From contig JAPTYO010000002.1 in assembly GCA_036873135.1 (NCBI GenBank), positions 49,160,204 through 49,224,203 of the forward strand: a stretch of DNA of 64,000 nt, in the 5' to 3' direction. Position numbers and translations under genes: made by a program. This stretch comes from Clarkia xantiana subsp. parviflora. Lineage: Eukaryota > Streptophyta > Magnoliopsida > Myrtales > Onagraceae. Positions within the stretch are counted from its first letter, which is position 1, and each line of letters opens with the position of its first letter. This document shows positions 49,085-60,739 of this stretch, one piece after another. Under the pieces are notes generated by a model, which had not been told where the DNA came from, did not search any database, and saw nothing but the letters and a program-made list of their open reading frames with translations.

Positions 49085-49427
49085 GGATCACGCTCGTCGA
49101 GGTTCCGTTCTTGGCATTGTTCTCGAGTCGAGATCACTCGTCTTGCTCACGTTCCGCTCTTCTCGTTCCTTCACTCGCTTACCTGCAAAAGGGGTAAGTC
49201 GGGGAGTGTCCGGCGAACCCTCTCCGATGCTAAAATGAGTATCCGATTTTAGAGAGATAAAATTCTAGATAGAGGTCAGAGCATTCAAGTGAGATCAAGT
49301 TGTAAATGAGAGATATGAGATCCTATTTATAGGGATCGTGATCTAGGCATCGGAGGGGCCCACAATATTGGGTGGGGTCCGTGTAATATTCCATATGGGA
49401 CAGAGTGACTGTCGTGTGCGTAGCCCG
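49085..49427 (-). repeat. LTR fragment related to TE1 and TE2
   Basis: Contains CCTGCAAAAGGGG and CCCTCTCCGATGCTAAAATG, the same block seen in the LTRs of TE1 and TE2, followed by TATTTATAGGGATCG. It ends where TE2 begins, so TE2 probably inserted into an older relative. Its continuation is not recognisable right of TE2. Confidence 0.65.
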
Positions 49428-49432
49428 GGTGG

Positions 49433-50149
49433 TGTTGGATCACGGTGGAACTCCGGTACGGACTTTGACGGCAATCCTAGCTCCCTCGCTCCACGCAATC
49501 CTGCAAGAGGGGATAGACCGGGCGGTGACCCAGAATCCCTCTCCGATGCTTAAATGAGTATCTCGTATGACTGGCAAGCAGTAATCTCAAAGTGTATTGA
49601 ATTCAACGTACCCGATCTGAGGTGACCCCTTGCCCTTATATAGGCGAAGAGATGCCTCAGTTACCTGGTGAACCGTTGGGGGTGGTTAGCCCGTATCCCG
49701 CATATCTCGGACGTGATCCCGCCTATCTAGGCCATGATCTCGTGTATCTCGGCCACGCCCCGCGTATCTCGGCCACGCTCCGTGTATCTTAACCATGTTC
49801 CGCGTATCTCGGCCACGCCCCGCGTATCTTGGCCTTATCCTCTGATAACGAGTCCCGACTCCCGTCGGGGACTCCAGAGTTAACTCGTTGTGTCACCGCT
49901 CGGGGCCCCTCGTCATCGTGACAGGGCCAATCATTCTCAGGGATTCATCATCGGGGCCTACTTAAAGGCTTCTCATCGGGAGCTTCTAGCTCAGCTGTCG
50001 GGACCGACTCTGTCGGGACCTTGCCTCGTCGGGACTCCCTTCATCGGGACCCTTCTCCTAGGTCATCTTGACCTTCATTTTGGGCCTGGTGGGCCTGTTT
50101 GCCGTTTCCTCCCCGCTAAAGGGCCTGGCGGCTGTAATCGAACCCATCA
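49433..50149 (-). repeat. TE2 left LTR (3' LTR in element orientation)
   Basis: 717 bp. Inside, about seven imperfect 20-21 bp units built on GTATCTCGGCCACGCCCCGC lie at 49695-49835. Equal in length to its partner. Confidence 0.95.
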
Positions 50150-50165
50150 TTTGCCCCCGAGACAT
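50150..50165 (-). other. TE2 polypurine-tract region
   Basis: Minus strand TCTCGGGGGCAAA immediately before the LTR that begins TGATGG. Confidence 0.7.
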
Positions 50166-50726
50166 GAGGGACTTTTAGTTCGTCGTGTCTTCCAACTCCC
50201 GATCTTCCGATGCTGAAATCGGGGATCTTTCCCTTGGTTTAGTTACTCAATTATCAGCCTTCTCCTTCACGTTTCCTCAATGTTTTGTAGATAACTGTTA
50301 AATCCTAGGGGTCTCCTCGGTTCCCCAGTGCATTAAATGCAGTAGATAATGGAGTGACGTTTTCAGCCCACGTGCCTGATTTTTCGTGTCTGTCCTTTTC
50401 TGAAAAAGTGCTTTTCAGGCCGTTTCATCATTACGTCCGTTGTCCTTCTGCACGTTTCATCTCAACGGTCCAGATTAAGACTCTTCGACTTCGACGATTC
50501 AGATCGAAGTGTCCTTTCAACCGTCTTCTTCGACTATAAAACCCTAGCCATGGTCGTAATTTAACTTTTACCGTCTTCAAATTCTCAAGAGCTCTCTGCG
50601 ATTCTTCTGCGATTTCTCTGCGACTCCTCTGCGATTCCAAGCTCTGTGATTTCGAAGGTCTTTGGAGTTTCTTCCAATCATCTTTCCGGCGACGTTTTGT
50701 TCATCTCCTTCAACCTTTTCTTCATC

Positions 50727-53440
50727 ATGTCTGGTAAGGGATCCCCCTTTGTTGCTTGTTCGTCTTTTCTTTGTTTATAGCTTTCCCAAGAGTCCCACTG
50801 TATTTTCTTGCCATGGTTGCTTTTTAGACAGCGGTTCCAGCTCTGAGGGGAGAAAACCCTTTAATTTTGATTATGCTCCAAATGAGATCTCCAATACTGC
50901 TTATGATGCAGCTCTCCGAGAGGGTTGTATCACCATCACCTGGGAACCTCGTTTCCCGTATCCTCGGCATCGCCCCTCGAGTAACCCTGAGGTTACTCGT
51001 CCCCAGAAAGGGGAGGTATTTGTCTCTACGGGACAAGTATCAGCGGGGATCAGATTCCCCTTTTGCGGTAATCTGGTCGAGCTGTGCCATCATTACAAAA
51101 CGCACCCCACTACCTTTTCTCCCCATGCCATTCGCCTCTGGAACGCCTTTCAAGTCCTCTGCCTCCGACAGAAGTGGGTCTACAGCCTCCAGCTCTTCAG
51201 AACCTTTTATGGGATGAAGTGCAATGAGGCGGGGGTTTGCGCCTTCTACCCTTGGATGCCTAAATGGAGTAAGCAGCAGCTTGCCCGATGTGGTTGGACC
51301 AATGACACCTGGAAGGTGGTCAAGGGTCGGGGACTCTTGGTTGATACAGGGTCCGACAACAGTAGCTGGAAGAAGAGCTACTTCTTCATCCGTCACTCCT
51401 CAATTCCCTGGCCTCGGTGGGAGGTGGCAGCAGACCTTCCGCCTGCCTTCCACACTTATGCCGACGAGGATTTTGAAACTCTCCAACTTATCCAGCTTTA
51501 TCGGTGGGAGCAGTCTTACACTCCTCTCAACGCCAACTCCCTCGTGGAGCGGTACCGGGTGCACGCCGGGATCCGACTCCTCGATATTGTTTCTGGGGGG
51601 CAGCTCTTCGACGGCCCTTCTAATATGATCCCTTGGGTAAACTTCTAACTCTTCTTTGTTTACTATTTGCAGCCAAGAAGGTATCTGTGCTGACCGATCT
51701 GTTCCTTAAGCAGGGGGAGACTGATGCTGTCCGCCCCTCGCGGAAGAGGAAGTCTGCCAAGAAGACTGCTGCTAGGTCGGGGTCTCCTTCAGCGGAGCAA
51801 CCCAAACGGAAGCGGGTGGATCTGGACCAGCTCTTTGATGTCCAGAATGCTGAAGAAGGTAAAAAACTCCGACTTGCTATTAAATCATACAAGAGAATGG
51901 TCCCGAAGGATTTGATTTCCTCGACCAAGGAAGCCCGCATCGCTGACGTCAAAAGAATCCTTCGAGGCGAAACTCCCCGAGTCTTGAAGGCAGGCTACTA
52001 TCATTATCGTGGGAAGGATCAATACGTCTCCCGACGTATCATTTGGTGTAAGAATCCCAATGAACTTCCTGACTACCTTTCTGAAGCTTCTCATCCTCCA
52101 GGTGCAGGTCGCTCCGGAGCTCCATCGGGTGCTGCAGCTTCCGCAGACGCACCGCCTTCAGCGGGGGTGCCTTCCTCAGCTGGAGAGAAGGCTCCAACTG
52201 GCGAACAGTTTCGTCAGGTGGAAACTTTGGACTCTTCCGAGGAGACTGACGGGGGTGGCCCCCCTCGTCAGCGTCGGAAGGCGGGGCAATCCCCCTTGAA
52301 ACCAACCCCTCAGGGGCCGCCTCCTTCATCTTCCCCGCAGCAGCGGCAACCATCGCCCATTCATGAGTTCACTCCTTCCCCTGTTCGGGCCGAGACGGAG
52401 GCATGCCCTTCCACTCATCGTCCTCTTTCTCCTCTTGCTCTTGATGGGAACTTCTACAGGCCCTTCGACTCTTCACAAGAGAATGCCCCCTGGACTCCTA
52501 TCCAGACGCTTCAAGGAGTCCCGCTCAGACAAGGGGAGCAGGACCAGGAGCTGGCCCTGCATCTGCTGGCAGGCTCGATCCTGCCTACTATGCGGCATCC
52601 GATTTGCCTCAATCGGACGCACATGCAGCGGGACGTCAGGAATATGGCCATGCGCCGTATACAGGTAAGACTTCGCTTCTTCACTTTTGATGATAAATCG
52701 GGTTGTTTGTCCATTAACACTGTTCCTTCTTGTTGCAGGAGCTCGGGGACTTCAACCGCCTCATCGGGTATGTAATTGCCTATGATGAGTCCCGGGAGCG
52801 GGACCGAGGGGTCCGCGAGCAGCTTCAGGAGGATCTCAAGGCCTCCCAGTTTTCGCGGGGAAAGCTTGTCAAGGAGCAGGCTGTCCTCAATCAGAAGATT
52901 CGGGACCTCCAGCAGCAGATCGTGGACTTCGAGGGGCTCTTGAGGCAAGAGCGGCAGGAGCGGGGGGCAGCTGTGGACAGGCTGACCCAGGAGAAGAAGG
53001 CTGCCGAGGACAAACTAGTCCTCGAGAAGAAGGCTCTGGAGGAGCAAATCGCGGGATTTCCTGCGCAGCTGGCCGAAGCGGAGGTAAAGGGCTGGGAGGA
53101 CTATCGGAGGTCCGAGGACTTCCAAGCTGATGCCATGAAGTTCTTTGGCGCGGAGGTGGAGAACACTCTCTTCAACGCGGTTGAGGAGCTCCACCTGGAA
53201 TACGGGGACGTCATCAATTTCGACAAGTCTCCTTCCCTCGCTCCCTTTGCGAAGAAGTATTTTGCTCTTTCCGAGGAGAGTGATGGGGGGAGTACCCCCG
53301 TAATTGTCGAAGACGCTTCTGAACTTCCAAGTGCGGACGCCCCGATAGCCAATCCTCCCGAAGCCAACCCTGTGGATCCCTCTGCTACCGACTCCGCGGA
53401 CCCAGCTGCTGCCAATGCTGCCGACAAGGACCAAGCTTGA
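50727..53440 (+). CDS. TE2 antisense accessory gene, gypsy-type putative transposon protein (PF04195-like)
   Basis: Runs opposite to gag-pol. Exons 50727-50733, 50828-51636, 51678-52664 and 52739-53440 join at GT-AG sites into an uninterrupted 834-codon frame ending TGA. The junction at 51678 uses the second of two close acceptors, chosen because it keeps phase 0. The first ~270 residues are a globular domain with AALREGCITITWEPRFPYP, GIRFPFCGNLVELCHHY, GWTNDTWKVVKGRG and FFIRHSSIPWPRW, which I recognise as the plant family listed as putative gypsy-type transposon protein. A P-, S- and A-rich linker follows. Then comes a long coiled coil (KASQFSRGKLVKEQAVLNQK and onward, exon 4) and an acidic, alanine-rich tail. 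Function unknown. No catalytic motif seen. Such genes occur in Tat-lineage elements and are kept as coding sequence. Unlike gag-pol, this frame shows no break. Confidence 0.8.
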
Positions 53441-53559
53441 ATGTTTTTATCTTTTAGAGTCCTTGTATCTTCTTCTCTTTTGTCGTCGTCGGGCCCTTGA
53501 GCCCTTATCAATATCCGACTTCTTTAGTTCCGATCTTTTGTTGCACTTCTCCGAGTGAC

Positions 53560-54400
53560 TTTACTTATACGCGCTTAAGTCGAAACCTCGACACTTAAGA
53601 CATTCTCGTACGTCCTTCCCGACGATTTAATAACTTGTACCACTTAAGGCGACTTAGTTTCGTGCATCACTTAAGACGACTTAATTATTACTTAGGATAA
53701 ACCTAAAGATCGTGCACCACTCAAGGCGACTTAGTATCGTGCACCACTCAAGGCGACTTTTTGATACTTTGAATAATCTAAGGATTGTGCACCACTTAAG
53801 GCGACTTTTCTCGTGCACCACTTAAGGCGACTTTTCTCGTGCACCACTGAAGGCGACTTTTCTCGTGCACCACTTAAGGCGACTTTTGGATACTTAGAAT
53901 AAATCTAAGCATTGTGCACCACTCAAGGCGACTTAGTCCCGCGCATCACTTAAGACGACTTTTGGATACTTAGAATAAATCTAAGCATTGTGCACCACTT
54001 AAGGCGACTTTTCTCGTGCACCACTTAAGGCGACTTTTCTCGTGCACCACTTAAGGCGACTTTTACACTTAGCATAAATCTAAGAACAACTCTTATTTGG
54101 AAGCAACCTCTTTATTTATTGACGGCACAAAATTGGCTTACATCGAATTAAACGATAAACAACATACACCACTTAAGGCGATTTTACATCGGACACCATT
54201 AAGGCGACTTCATCGGGCACCACTTAAGGCGACTTCATCGGGCACCACTTAAGGCGACTTTATCGGGCACCACTTAAGGCGACTTCATCGGGCACCACTT
54301 AAGGCGACTTCATCGGGCACCACTTAAGGCGACTTTATCGGGCACCACTTAAGGCGACTTCATCGGGCACCACTTAAGGCGACTTTCTTCAAGCATGGTG
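53560..54400. repeat. 25-26 bp tandem-repeat block in TE2
   Basis: Roughly 25 copies of a unit containing CACCACTTAAGGCGACTT, with two subtypes: one joined by TTCTCGTG, the other by CATCGGG. It lies between integrase and the antisense gene, matching the repeat-rich 3' region known in Tat and Ogre elements. Confidence 0.95.
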
Positions 54401-57400
54401 TTTCTTCAAGTGTTCGCCACTAAAAGAATGCTTTAACGTTCTGCCATCGAGGTCTTCCAACTTGTATGCATTCGGAGCTGGCATCCCCACGACCTTATAA
54501 GGTCCTTCCCATTTTGGTGACATCTTGTTGATTCGATCCAAAAGGGTGAACTCGTTGCGACGCCAAACCAGCTCTCCGACGAAGAATTGTCGGGACTTCA
54601 CTCGCCGATTGTAGTACCTGGCCGTCGCCAATCGCATTCGAGCTTGGACTTCATCGGCTTCCCGCCTTTTCTCTTCGAGTAAGTCCAAGTCCAGACGTCT
54701 TACTTCATCGTTCGTCAGGGGCTCGTAATATCTCATCCGACGGGACGCCACAGCTACCTCCACAGGGGCGACAGCTTCCGTGCCATAAACGAGGCCAAAC
54801 GGAGTCTCCCCCGTTGATCATTTGGGTGTCGTTCTAACATCCCAAAGCACATTTTCCAGTTCGTTCAGCCACTTGCCTTTCAAGGCATAGACCCTCTTCT
54901 TCAGGCCGTCCATTACGATTTTGTTGGCTGACTCCACCTGGCCATTAGTCTGAGCATGGCGTACGGAGGCGGTCCGATGCTCAATGTTCAATTCTTCCAG
55001 ATACTCCCTCACCTGAGAGCCGTTAAACGGTGGACCATTGTCGCTGATCACCACCTTAGGAATCCCGTATCTGGATACGATGTGGGTCTGGAGGAAATTG
55101 ACGATCTGGTTCCCCGTTGTTCTGGCCAATGCCTTTGCCTCTATCCATTTCGAAAAATAATCGATGGCTACAAGTAAATACTTACATTGTCCTTGTGCTT
55201 GTGGAAGAGGTCCTACCAAGTCGATGCCCTACTGCGCGAAGGGCCACGCGCTCTTGATGGGTGTCAGATTAGCGGCCGGAGCCACGATACTCGGGGCGTA
55301 CCTCTGGCACGCGTCGCAGGATCGGACCAACGCCTTTGCTTCTTTGTTCATCGTGGGCCAATAGTAGCCTAAGTTCAACACCTTCCTCATAATAGATCGG
55401 GCCCCTTCGTGGCAAGCCGCGACCCCTTCATGCATTTCCTTCAGGATTCGATTGGTGTCGGGCTCTGCTACACACTTCAAGTACGGAGTCGAGAACCAGC
55501 CCTTCTTGTATAGCTGATTGTCCAGCATCACATAATTGGCCGCGATCCGACGTATCCTGTCCGCTGCCACTTTATCATCGGGGACTGCCCCCGTAGTCAG
55601 GTACGCGACTATCGGGGTCATCCAAGTTGGCTTCTTCTTCCGATCTCACCTCAATGGCACACACCTGTGTTGGGTCGATGTTTGATAAGATCACCTTCTC
55701 TAAGAAGTGCACTTTCCGATTTTCTTCCAAGGGTGCCCCCAGGGCAAATTTGCTCAAGGCGTCTGCCTCTACATTTTCCTCCCTCGGGATTGCCTCGATG
55801 TCGAAGCTTTTAAAGCTCTCCTTCAAGGTTTGTACCTCTCGTAGATACTTCTTCATTATTGGACTCCTTGCTTCGTATCGCCCTTGAACCTGGTTCACGA
55901 TTAAAGCTGCGTCGCATTTCACTCTCAAGTGATCGATTCCAGTGCCTTTAGCAATTTTTAGGCCCGTGATAAGAGCTTCATTTTCCGCTTCGTTGTTTGT
56001 AGCCCTGAATGTTAAAGCCAAGGCGTATCGGAGCGGTTCACCTTCGCCTGGTGGTATCAACAAAAAGCCTGCTCCTGATCCGTCCGAACTCGCGGAGCCA
56101 TCCGTGTACATCTCCCAGATATTTTCCTTGTTTGGCTGTTCTGATTGCTCTGCCCTCTCTGGTTGTTCTTCTATCGGGACCTCCATGGTTGCCCCCTCTA
56201 CAGGGCCCGCTTCTTCCAGATCGGGGGCTGTAGACTCTGCTATGAAATCTGCTAATGCCTGGCCCTTAATGGCTGTTCTCGGAGCGAAGTGTATGCGAAA
56301 CTCGCTAAGCTCTACTGCCCATTTCACTAATCTCCCCAACGCATCCGGTCGGTTCAGAAAATGCTTCAAAGGCTGGTTCGTCAGTACAGTGATCTCGTGT
56401 GCGTGGAAATAAGGCCTTAGCTTCCGAGCAGTAATAATCAACGCAAAGAGGTACTTCTCAACGGCGGGATAGTTCAATTCAGATTTGGCAAATGCCTTGC
56501 TTACATAATAGACGGGGACTTGATTACCCTCGACAATCTTTACTAACACAGAGCTAATGGCAAATTCAGAAACAGCCAAATAAAGGTAGAGCGGCTCGCC
56601 TGGAACCGGTTTCGCCAACGGCGGGAGTGTGCGAAGGTGCTGCTTGAGTGCTTGGAACGCCTCTTCACATTCGAATTTTTTGTTGGCTCTCAAGACTTCA
56701 AAAAACGGCATCGATCGGTCGCTGGCTTTGGACAAGAAGCGATTCATTGAAGCTAGTCGGCCATTCAGCACTTGTACCTCCCGATGGTTTATCGGAGACT
56801 GCATCTCCTCAATTGCCCTCAGCTTCTCAGGATTCACTTCAATTCCTCTTTGACTTACCATGAAGCCCAAAAACTTCCCTGAGTGGACTCCGAAGGCGCA
56901 TTTCGTCGGGTTTAAGCGAACTTGGTGGAGCCTCATCCGCTCAAATGCCATGGTTAGTTTGTGCACATGATCCTCGGCCTGTCGGGACTTCACCAGCATA
57001 TCGTCCACGTAAGCTTCCATGGTTTCTCCCAGCATATCTCCAAACAGTTTGTTCACCATCCGTTGGTAGGTGGCCCCAGCATTGATCAACCCGAAAGGCA
57101 TGACATCGTAGTGATAGATGTCACTGTCTGCGTAGAACGCTGTATGAGGGGCGTCTTCCTTGGCCATCTTGATCTGGTTGTAGCCTGAATACGCATCCAT
57201 GAAACTTAACAGCTCATGTCCCGACGTGGCATCCACCAGCTGGTCGATCCTCGGGAGTGGATAGCAATCCTTTGGGCAAGCCTTGTTCAGGTCGCGGAAA
57301 TCCACACACATTCGCCATTTGCCATTGGTCTTCTTCACCAGCACTGGGTTGGCAACCCAAGTCTGGAATCGGAGCTCCTTAATAAACCCAGCATCGAGCA

Positions 57401-59977
57401 ACCTGCCTACTTCCTGCTGGATCGCGATCTTCTTGTCCGTGCCCATCGGACGCCTTTTCTGCGTGATAGGCTTGATCGCGGGGTCTATCTTCAGCTCGTG
57501 TACGATCACATCGGGGCTGATTCCTGGCATATCGCTCGGGGACCAGGCAAACAGCTCCTTGAACTCCTTCAATAATTCGATTAATTTCTGGGCTGTCTCT
57601 TCAGTCAGGGCAGACCCGATTTTCACCTTCCTCTGGGGTCCGTCGATCTCGACTTCTTTCAGATCTTCTACGGGGGCGGGACGCCCAAACTCTTCTCTGG
57701 GATCTGTGTCTGTCTGGAGGACAGTCATGGCCTCTCGTCTCCTCCTCCGGGTGGCATTAACATAGCATTTTCGGGAAGCCACTTGGTCGCCCTTGACTTC
57801 TCCGACTCCGTGGTCGGTCGGGAACTTCATCTTTTGGTGCACAGTCGAGGCAACCGCCATCAGGGGATTAATGGTGGTTCTCCCGATAATCGCGTTGTAG
57901 GTCCCCGCGGAATCAACCACGACAAATTCCACGTTCCTCCTTTCTGATTTCCACCCGCTACCAAACTCCACTGGTAAGGTGATTACTCCTAGCGGATAGG
58001 AGGTTGAGCCAGAGAACCCGACCATCGGGAAGTTTGCCTCCTTCAGATCTTTCTTTGTTTTCCCCATAGCTTCCAGCGCGTCCATGAATAGAATTTCGGA
58101 GGAGCTCCCTCCATCGATTAGAATTCTCTTCATCTCAAACCCATCCACATCCAAGGTTACCACCAAGGCATCGTCATGCGGAGTCTCCACGCCTATGAGG
58201 TCTTCCGATGAGAAGGAGATTACCATCTCTTCTTTCAAGGTCCAGGATCGGGACCTCTTACCTAGCACCACCGCCGTAGGGATTCTAGATGCATAGACCT
58301 CTCGGGCGGATGAGGTATCACCTCCAGCGGCAAATCCTCCATGAATCACGTTGATAACCCGTCTCTCCTTGCGAGCACCGGATGACTCTGGATCAGTTCT
58401 CTTCTTTTTTGGGGACCGATCGCGGGATTGGGAACGGGACCGTGATCGGGACCGAGAGCGGGACCGGCACCGCTTATCCCCGACGAATTCCTTGAGCTTC
58501 CCCTTCTGGATCAGCTTTTCAATCTCCTTCTTAAGTTCCCGACAGTGATTGGTGTCGAGACCGTTTGCACGATGAAATCGGCAGTAGCGATCTGTGCGAG
58601 ATCCCAAGAATTCTCCATCCTTCTTTGGGGGGTACCTGGAGATACCTTGTCGTTCCATGACTGTCAGCACTTCCGCCATGGAGCAGTTGAGAGGAATGTC
58701 GAAATCCTCCCGCTTAACCTTCCTTGAAGAACGTCTATCGTCCCTCCGATCCGGACGGCCTCGATTCTTGCTACTGTCGGGTTTACCCTTTGACTTACGA
58801 TCGTCGAAAGGTTTAACCGACTGCTTTCCTTTATTCGACTTTGGGGGCTCCAGTTCTCCCGCGGCTATCTTCGACTCCTGGACATCGATCTGACGTTTTA
58901 CCCTTTTCTGCAATGCCTCCATATTCCACACAGCTTTCTCAGCCACGCTGTGCATCAGGTCGGAGCCATAGGGGGCTGTCAGGTTCCGAATGAAGGTACA
59001 TATGGTTTCGCCCTCTGAGATTTCCTCGTCTATCTCTGCCACACTGGCCGTGTACCGCTGGTAATAGTGCGCCAGTGATTCGTCGGGCCTTTGCACCACC
59101 TGGGTCAGGGACCTCACGCTCTTCAATAAACGCCTCCGACCCTGGTACTGCTGAATGAATCGGTCATGCATATCTGCCCAGCAAGTGATGCAGCCTGGGT
59201 GCAGACTGAAGAACCAGGTCAGGGCTCTTTCTCCAAGTGTGTTTGGAAACAGTGTACACACTATGTCCTCGCTCGGGGCTCTTCCCAGACACGCCATGAG
59301 GTGCTTCTGGACATGGAGAACTGGATCTCCTTCGCCATCATACTCATTTATCGTGGGGATGCCTAGCCCAAGCGGGGCTAGGGTGTCAATAAGTCGGGGG
59401 ACGAAGGGATGAGTGGATCGATCCCTTAGCTCCGACACCAGCGGCTTCTGCTCTCCCATACAGATGTTCACGATCTTTACCACCTGGTCGGGAGTGATGG
59501 GGCCATTCAGGGGAATGGTCCTGTGCTGTACTGGTCCTGGCCCATCAACCACGAACCTCTCCGGCTGACCAGTTGCCCTACCTCTGTCCTGGCCTCGGGG
59601 CGGGGCTTCCTGTGCGTTCCGACCCTCTGTTGGTGGGGCCACTTCCTCCAACGGGGGCATCTCCTCCTGCCTCCTTGCAGCCTCTCTCCGATCCAAGAGA
59701 GCTTCTACGGCCGCCAGAAACATGGGCATGGCTTCCGCCACGGCCCTTGTCAAGTCTGTAGCTGGGGGGGCCTCCTGCCCCCTATTGCCCTGGTGCTGAG
59801 GAGCAATATCTTCGGGATCTCCGTTGTGCCCCCTGTCTGAGAGAGCTCAGCCGGGGGATGGTTCTGGTTTTCCTCTTGTTCCGGTACTGAATCCAGATTT
59901 GTTGCAGCGGGGTGACGGGAACCACCGGATTGTCCCCTTCTGTGCTTGCCAGCCGCCATCGATCGAGTAGAAGGCAT
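54389..59977 (-). pseudogene. TE2 gag-pol polyprotein, recently broken
   Basis: gag begins at ATG 59977 (MPSTRSMAAGKHRRGQ). A one-base shift near 59820 moves into the main 1392-codon frame, 59753-55575. In that frame: gag core about residues 105-290; zinc-binding-like YCRFHRANG...NHC at 390-404; an SR-rich run 430-446; protease DGGSS at 547-551; reverse transcriptase 790-985 with YVDD at 915; a first RNase H lacking clear catalytic residues 1045-1175; a second RNase H with YTDGSASSDGSG at 1217, then EAENEAL and EADALSKFA to about 1337. A frameshift near 55620 leads to the integrase zinc finger (55621-55229, CDACQRYAP). TAG at 55229-55231 replaces the Trp of AQWGIDLVGP. The integrase core (VISDNGPPF, QTNGQVESAN) runs to TGA at 54818-54820, and the C-terminal part ends at 54389. 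Confidence 0.93.
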
Positions 59978-59996
59978 ATCATCTTTTTGTTTGTTT

Positions 59997-60012
59997 CCCA
60001 CAGACGGCGCCA
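59997..60012 (-). other. TE2 primer-binding site
   Basis: Minus strand TGGCGCCGTCTGTGGG, one base from the LTR end. A common primer site of plant Tat and Athila-type elements. Confidence 0.9.
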
Positions 60013-60013
60013 A

Positions 60014-60730
60014 TGTTGGATCACGGTGGAACTCCGGTACGGACTTTGACGGCAATCCTAGCTCCCTCGCTCCACGCAATCCTGCAAGAGGGGATAGACC
60101 GGGCGGTGACCCAGAATCCCTCTCCGATGCTTAAATGAGTATCTCGTATGACTGGCAAGCAGTAATCTCAAAGTGTATTGAATTCAACGTACCCGATCTG
60201 AGGTGACCCCTTGCCCTTATATAGGCGAAGAGATGCCTCAGTTACCTGGTGAACCGTTGGGGGTGGTTAGCCCGTATCCCGCATATCTCAGACGTGATCC
60301 CGCCTATCTAGGCCATGATCTCGTGTATCTCGGCCACGCCCCGCGTATCTCGGCCACGCTCCGTGTATGTTAACCACGTTCCGCGTATCTCGGCCACGCC
60401 CCGCGTATCTTGGCCTTATCCTCTGATAACGAGTCCCGACTCCCGTCGGGGACTCCAGAGTTAACTCGTTGTGTCACCGCTCGGGGCCCCTCATCATCGT
60501 GACAGGGCCAATCATTCTCAGGGATTCATCATCGGGGCCTACTTAAAGGCTTCTCATCGGGAGCTTCTAGCTCAGCTGTCGGGACCGACTCTGTCGGGAC
60601 CTTGCCTCGTCGGGACTCCCTTCATCGGGACCCTTCTCCTAGGTCATCTTGACCTTCATTTTGGGCCTGGTGGGCCTGTTTGCCGTTTCCTCCCCGTTAA
60701 AGGGCCTGGCGGCTGTAATCGAACCCATCA
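60014..60730 (-). repeat. TE2 right LTR (5' LTR in element orientation)
   Basis: 717 bp, followed by the GGTGG duplication. Expected to hold the minus-strand promoter that drives gag-pol. Confidence 0.95.
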
Positions 60731-60739
60731 GGTGGTAGT

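Larger units (their letters stand above)
49433..60730 (-). mobile_element. TE2: young Tat-lineage Ty3/gypsy retrotransposon
   Basis: 11.3 kb with two 717-bp LTRs (TGTTGG...CATCA) and a perfect duplication GGTGG (49428-49432 and 60731-60735). Reads on the minus strand. Order from the 5' LTR: primer site, gag, protease, reverse transcriptase, RNase H, second RNase H, integrase, a 25-bp tandem-repeat block, an antisense spliced gene, G-rich tract, 3' LTR. The second RNase H and the antisense extra gene are features described for the Tat lineage (Retand, Grande, RIRE2 relatives). I counted five mismatches between the LTRs, so insertion is recent. gag-pol nevertheless carries two nonsense codons and two frameshifts. 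Confidence 0.95.

Noticed and set aside
48821..49252. 143-codon R-, S- and V-rich frame and its overlaps
   Set aside because: Produced by the GGTGGTCG minisatellite; not conserved in character beyond it.
50662..51648. A single-exon host gene starting at 50662
   Set aside because: The better model starts at ATG 50727 with a 94-bp intron, and the gene lies between TE2 LTRs, so it belongs to the element.
53560..54400. CRISPR-like regular direct repeats
   Set aside because: Units are contiguous without unique spacers, the genome is eukaryotic, and the block lies inside a retrotransposon.
56009..59840. Many plus-strand frames opposite TE2 gag-pol
   Set aside because: Shadows of the long minus-strand coding frame.
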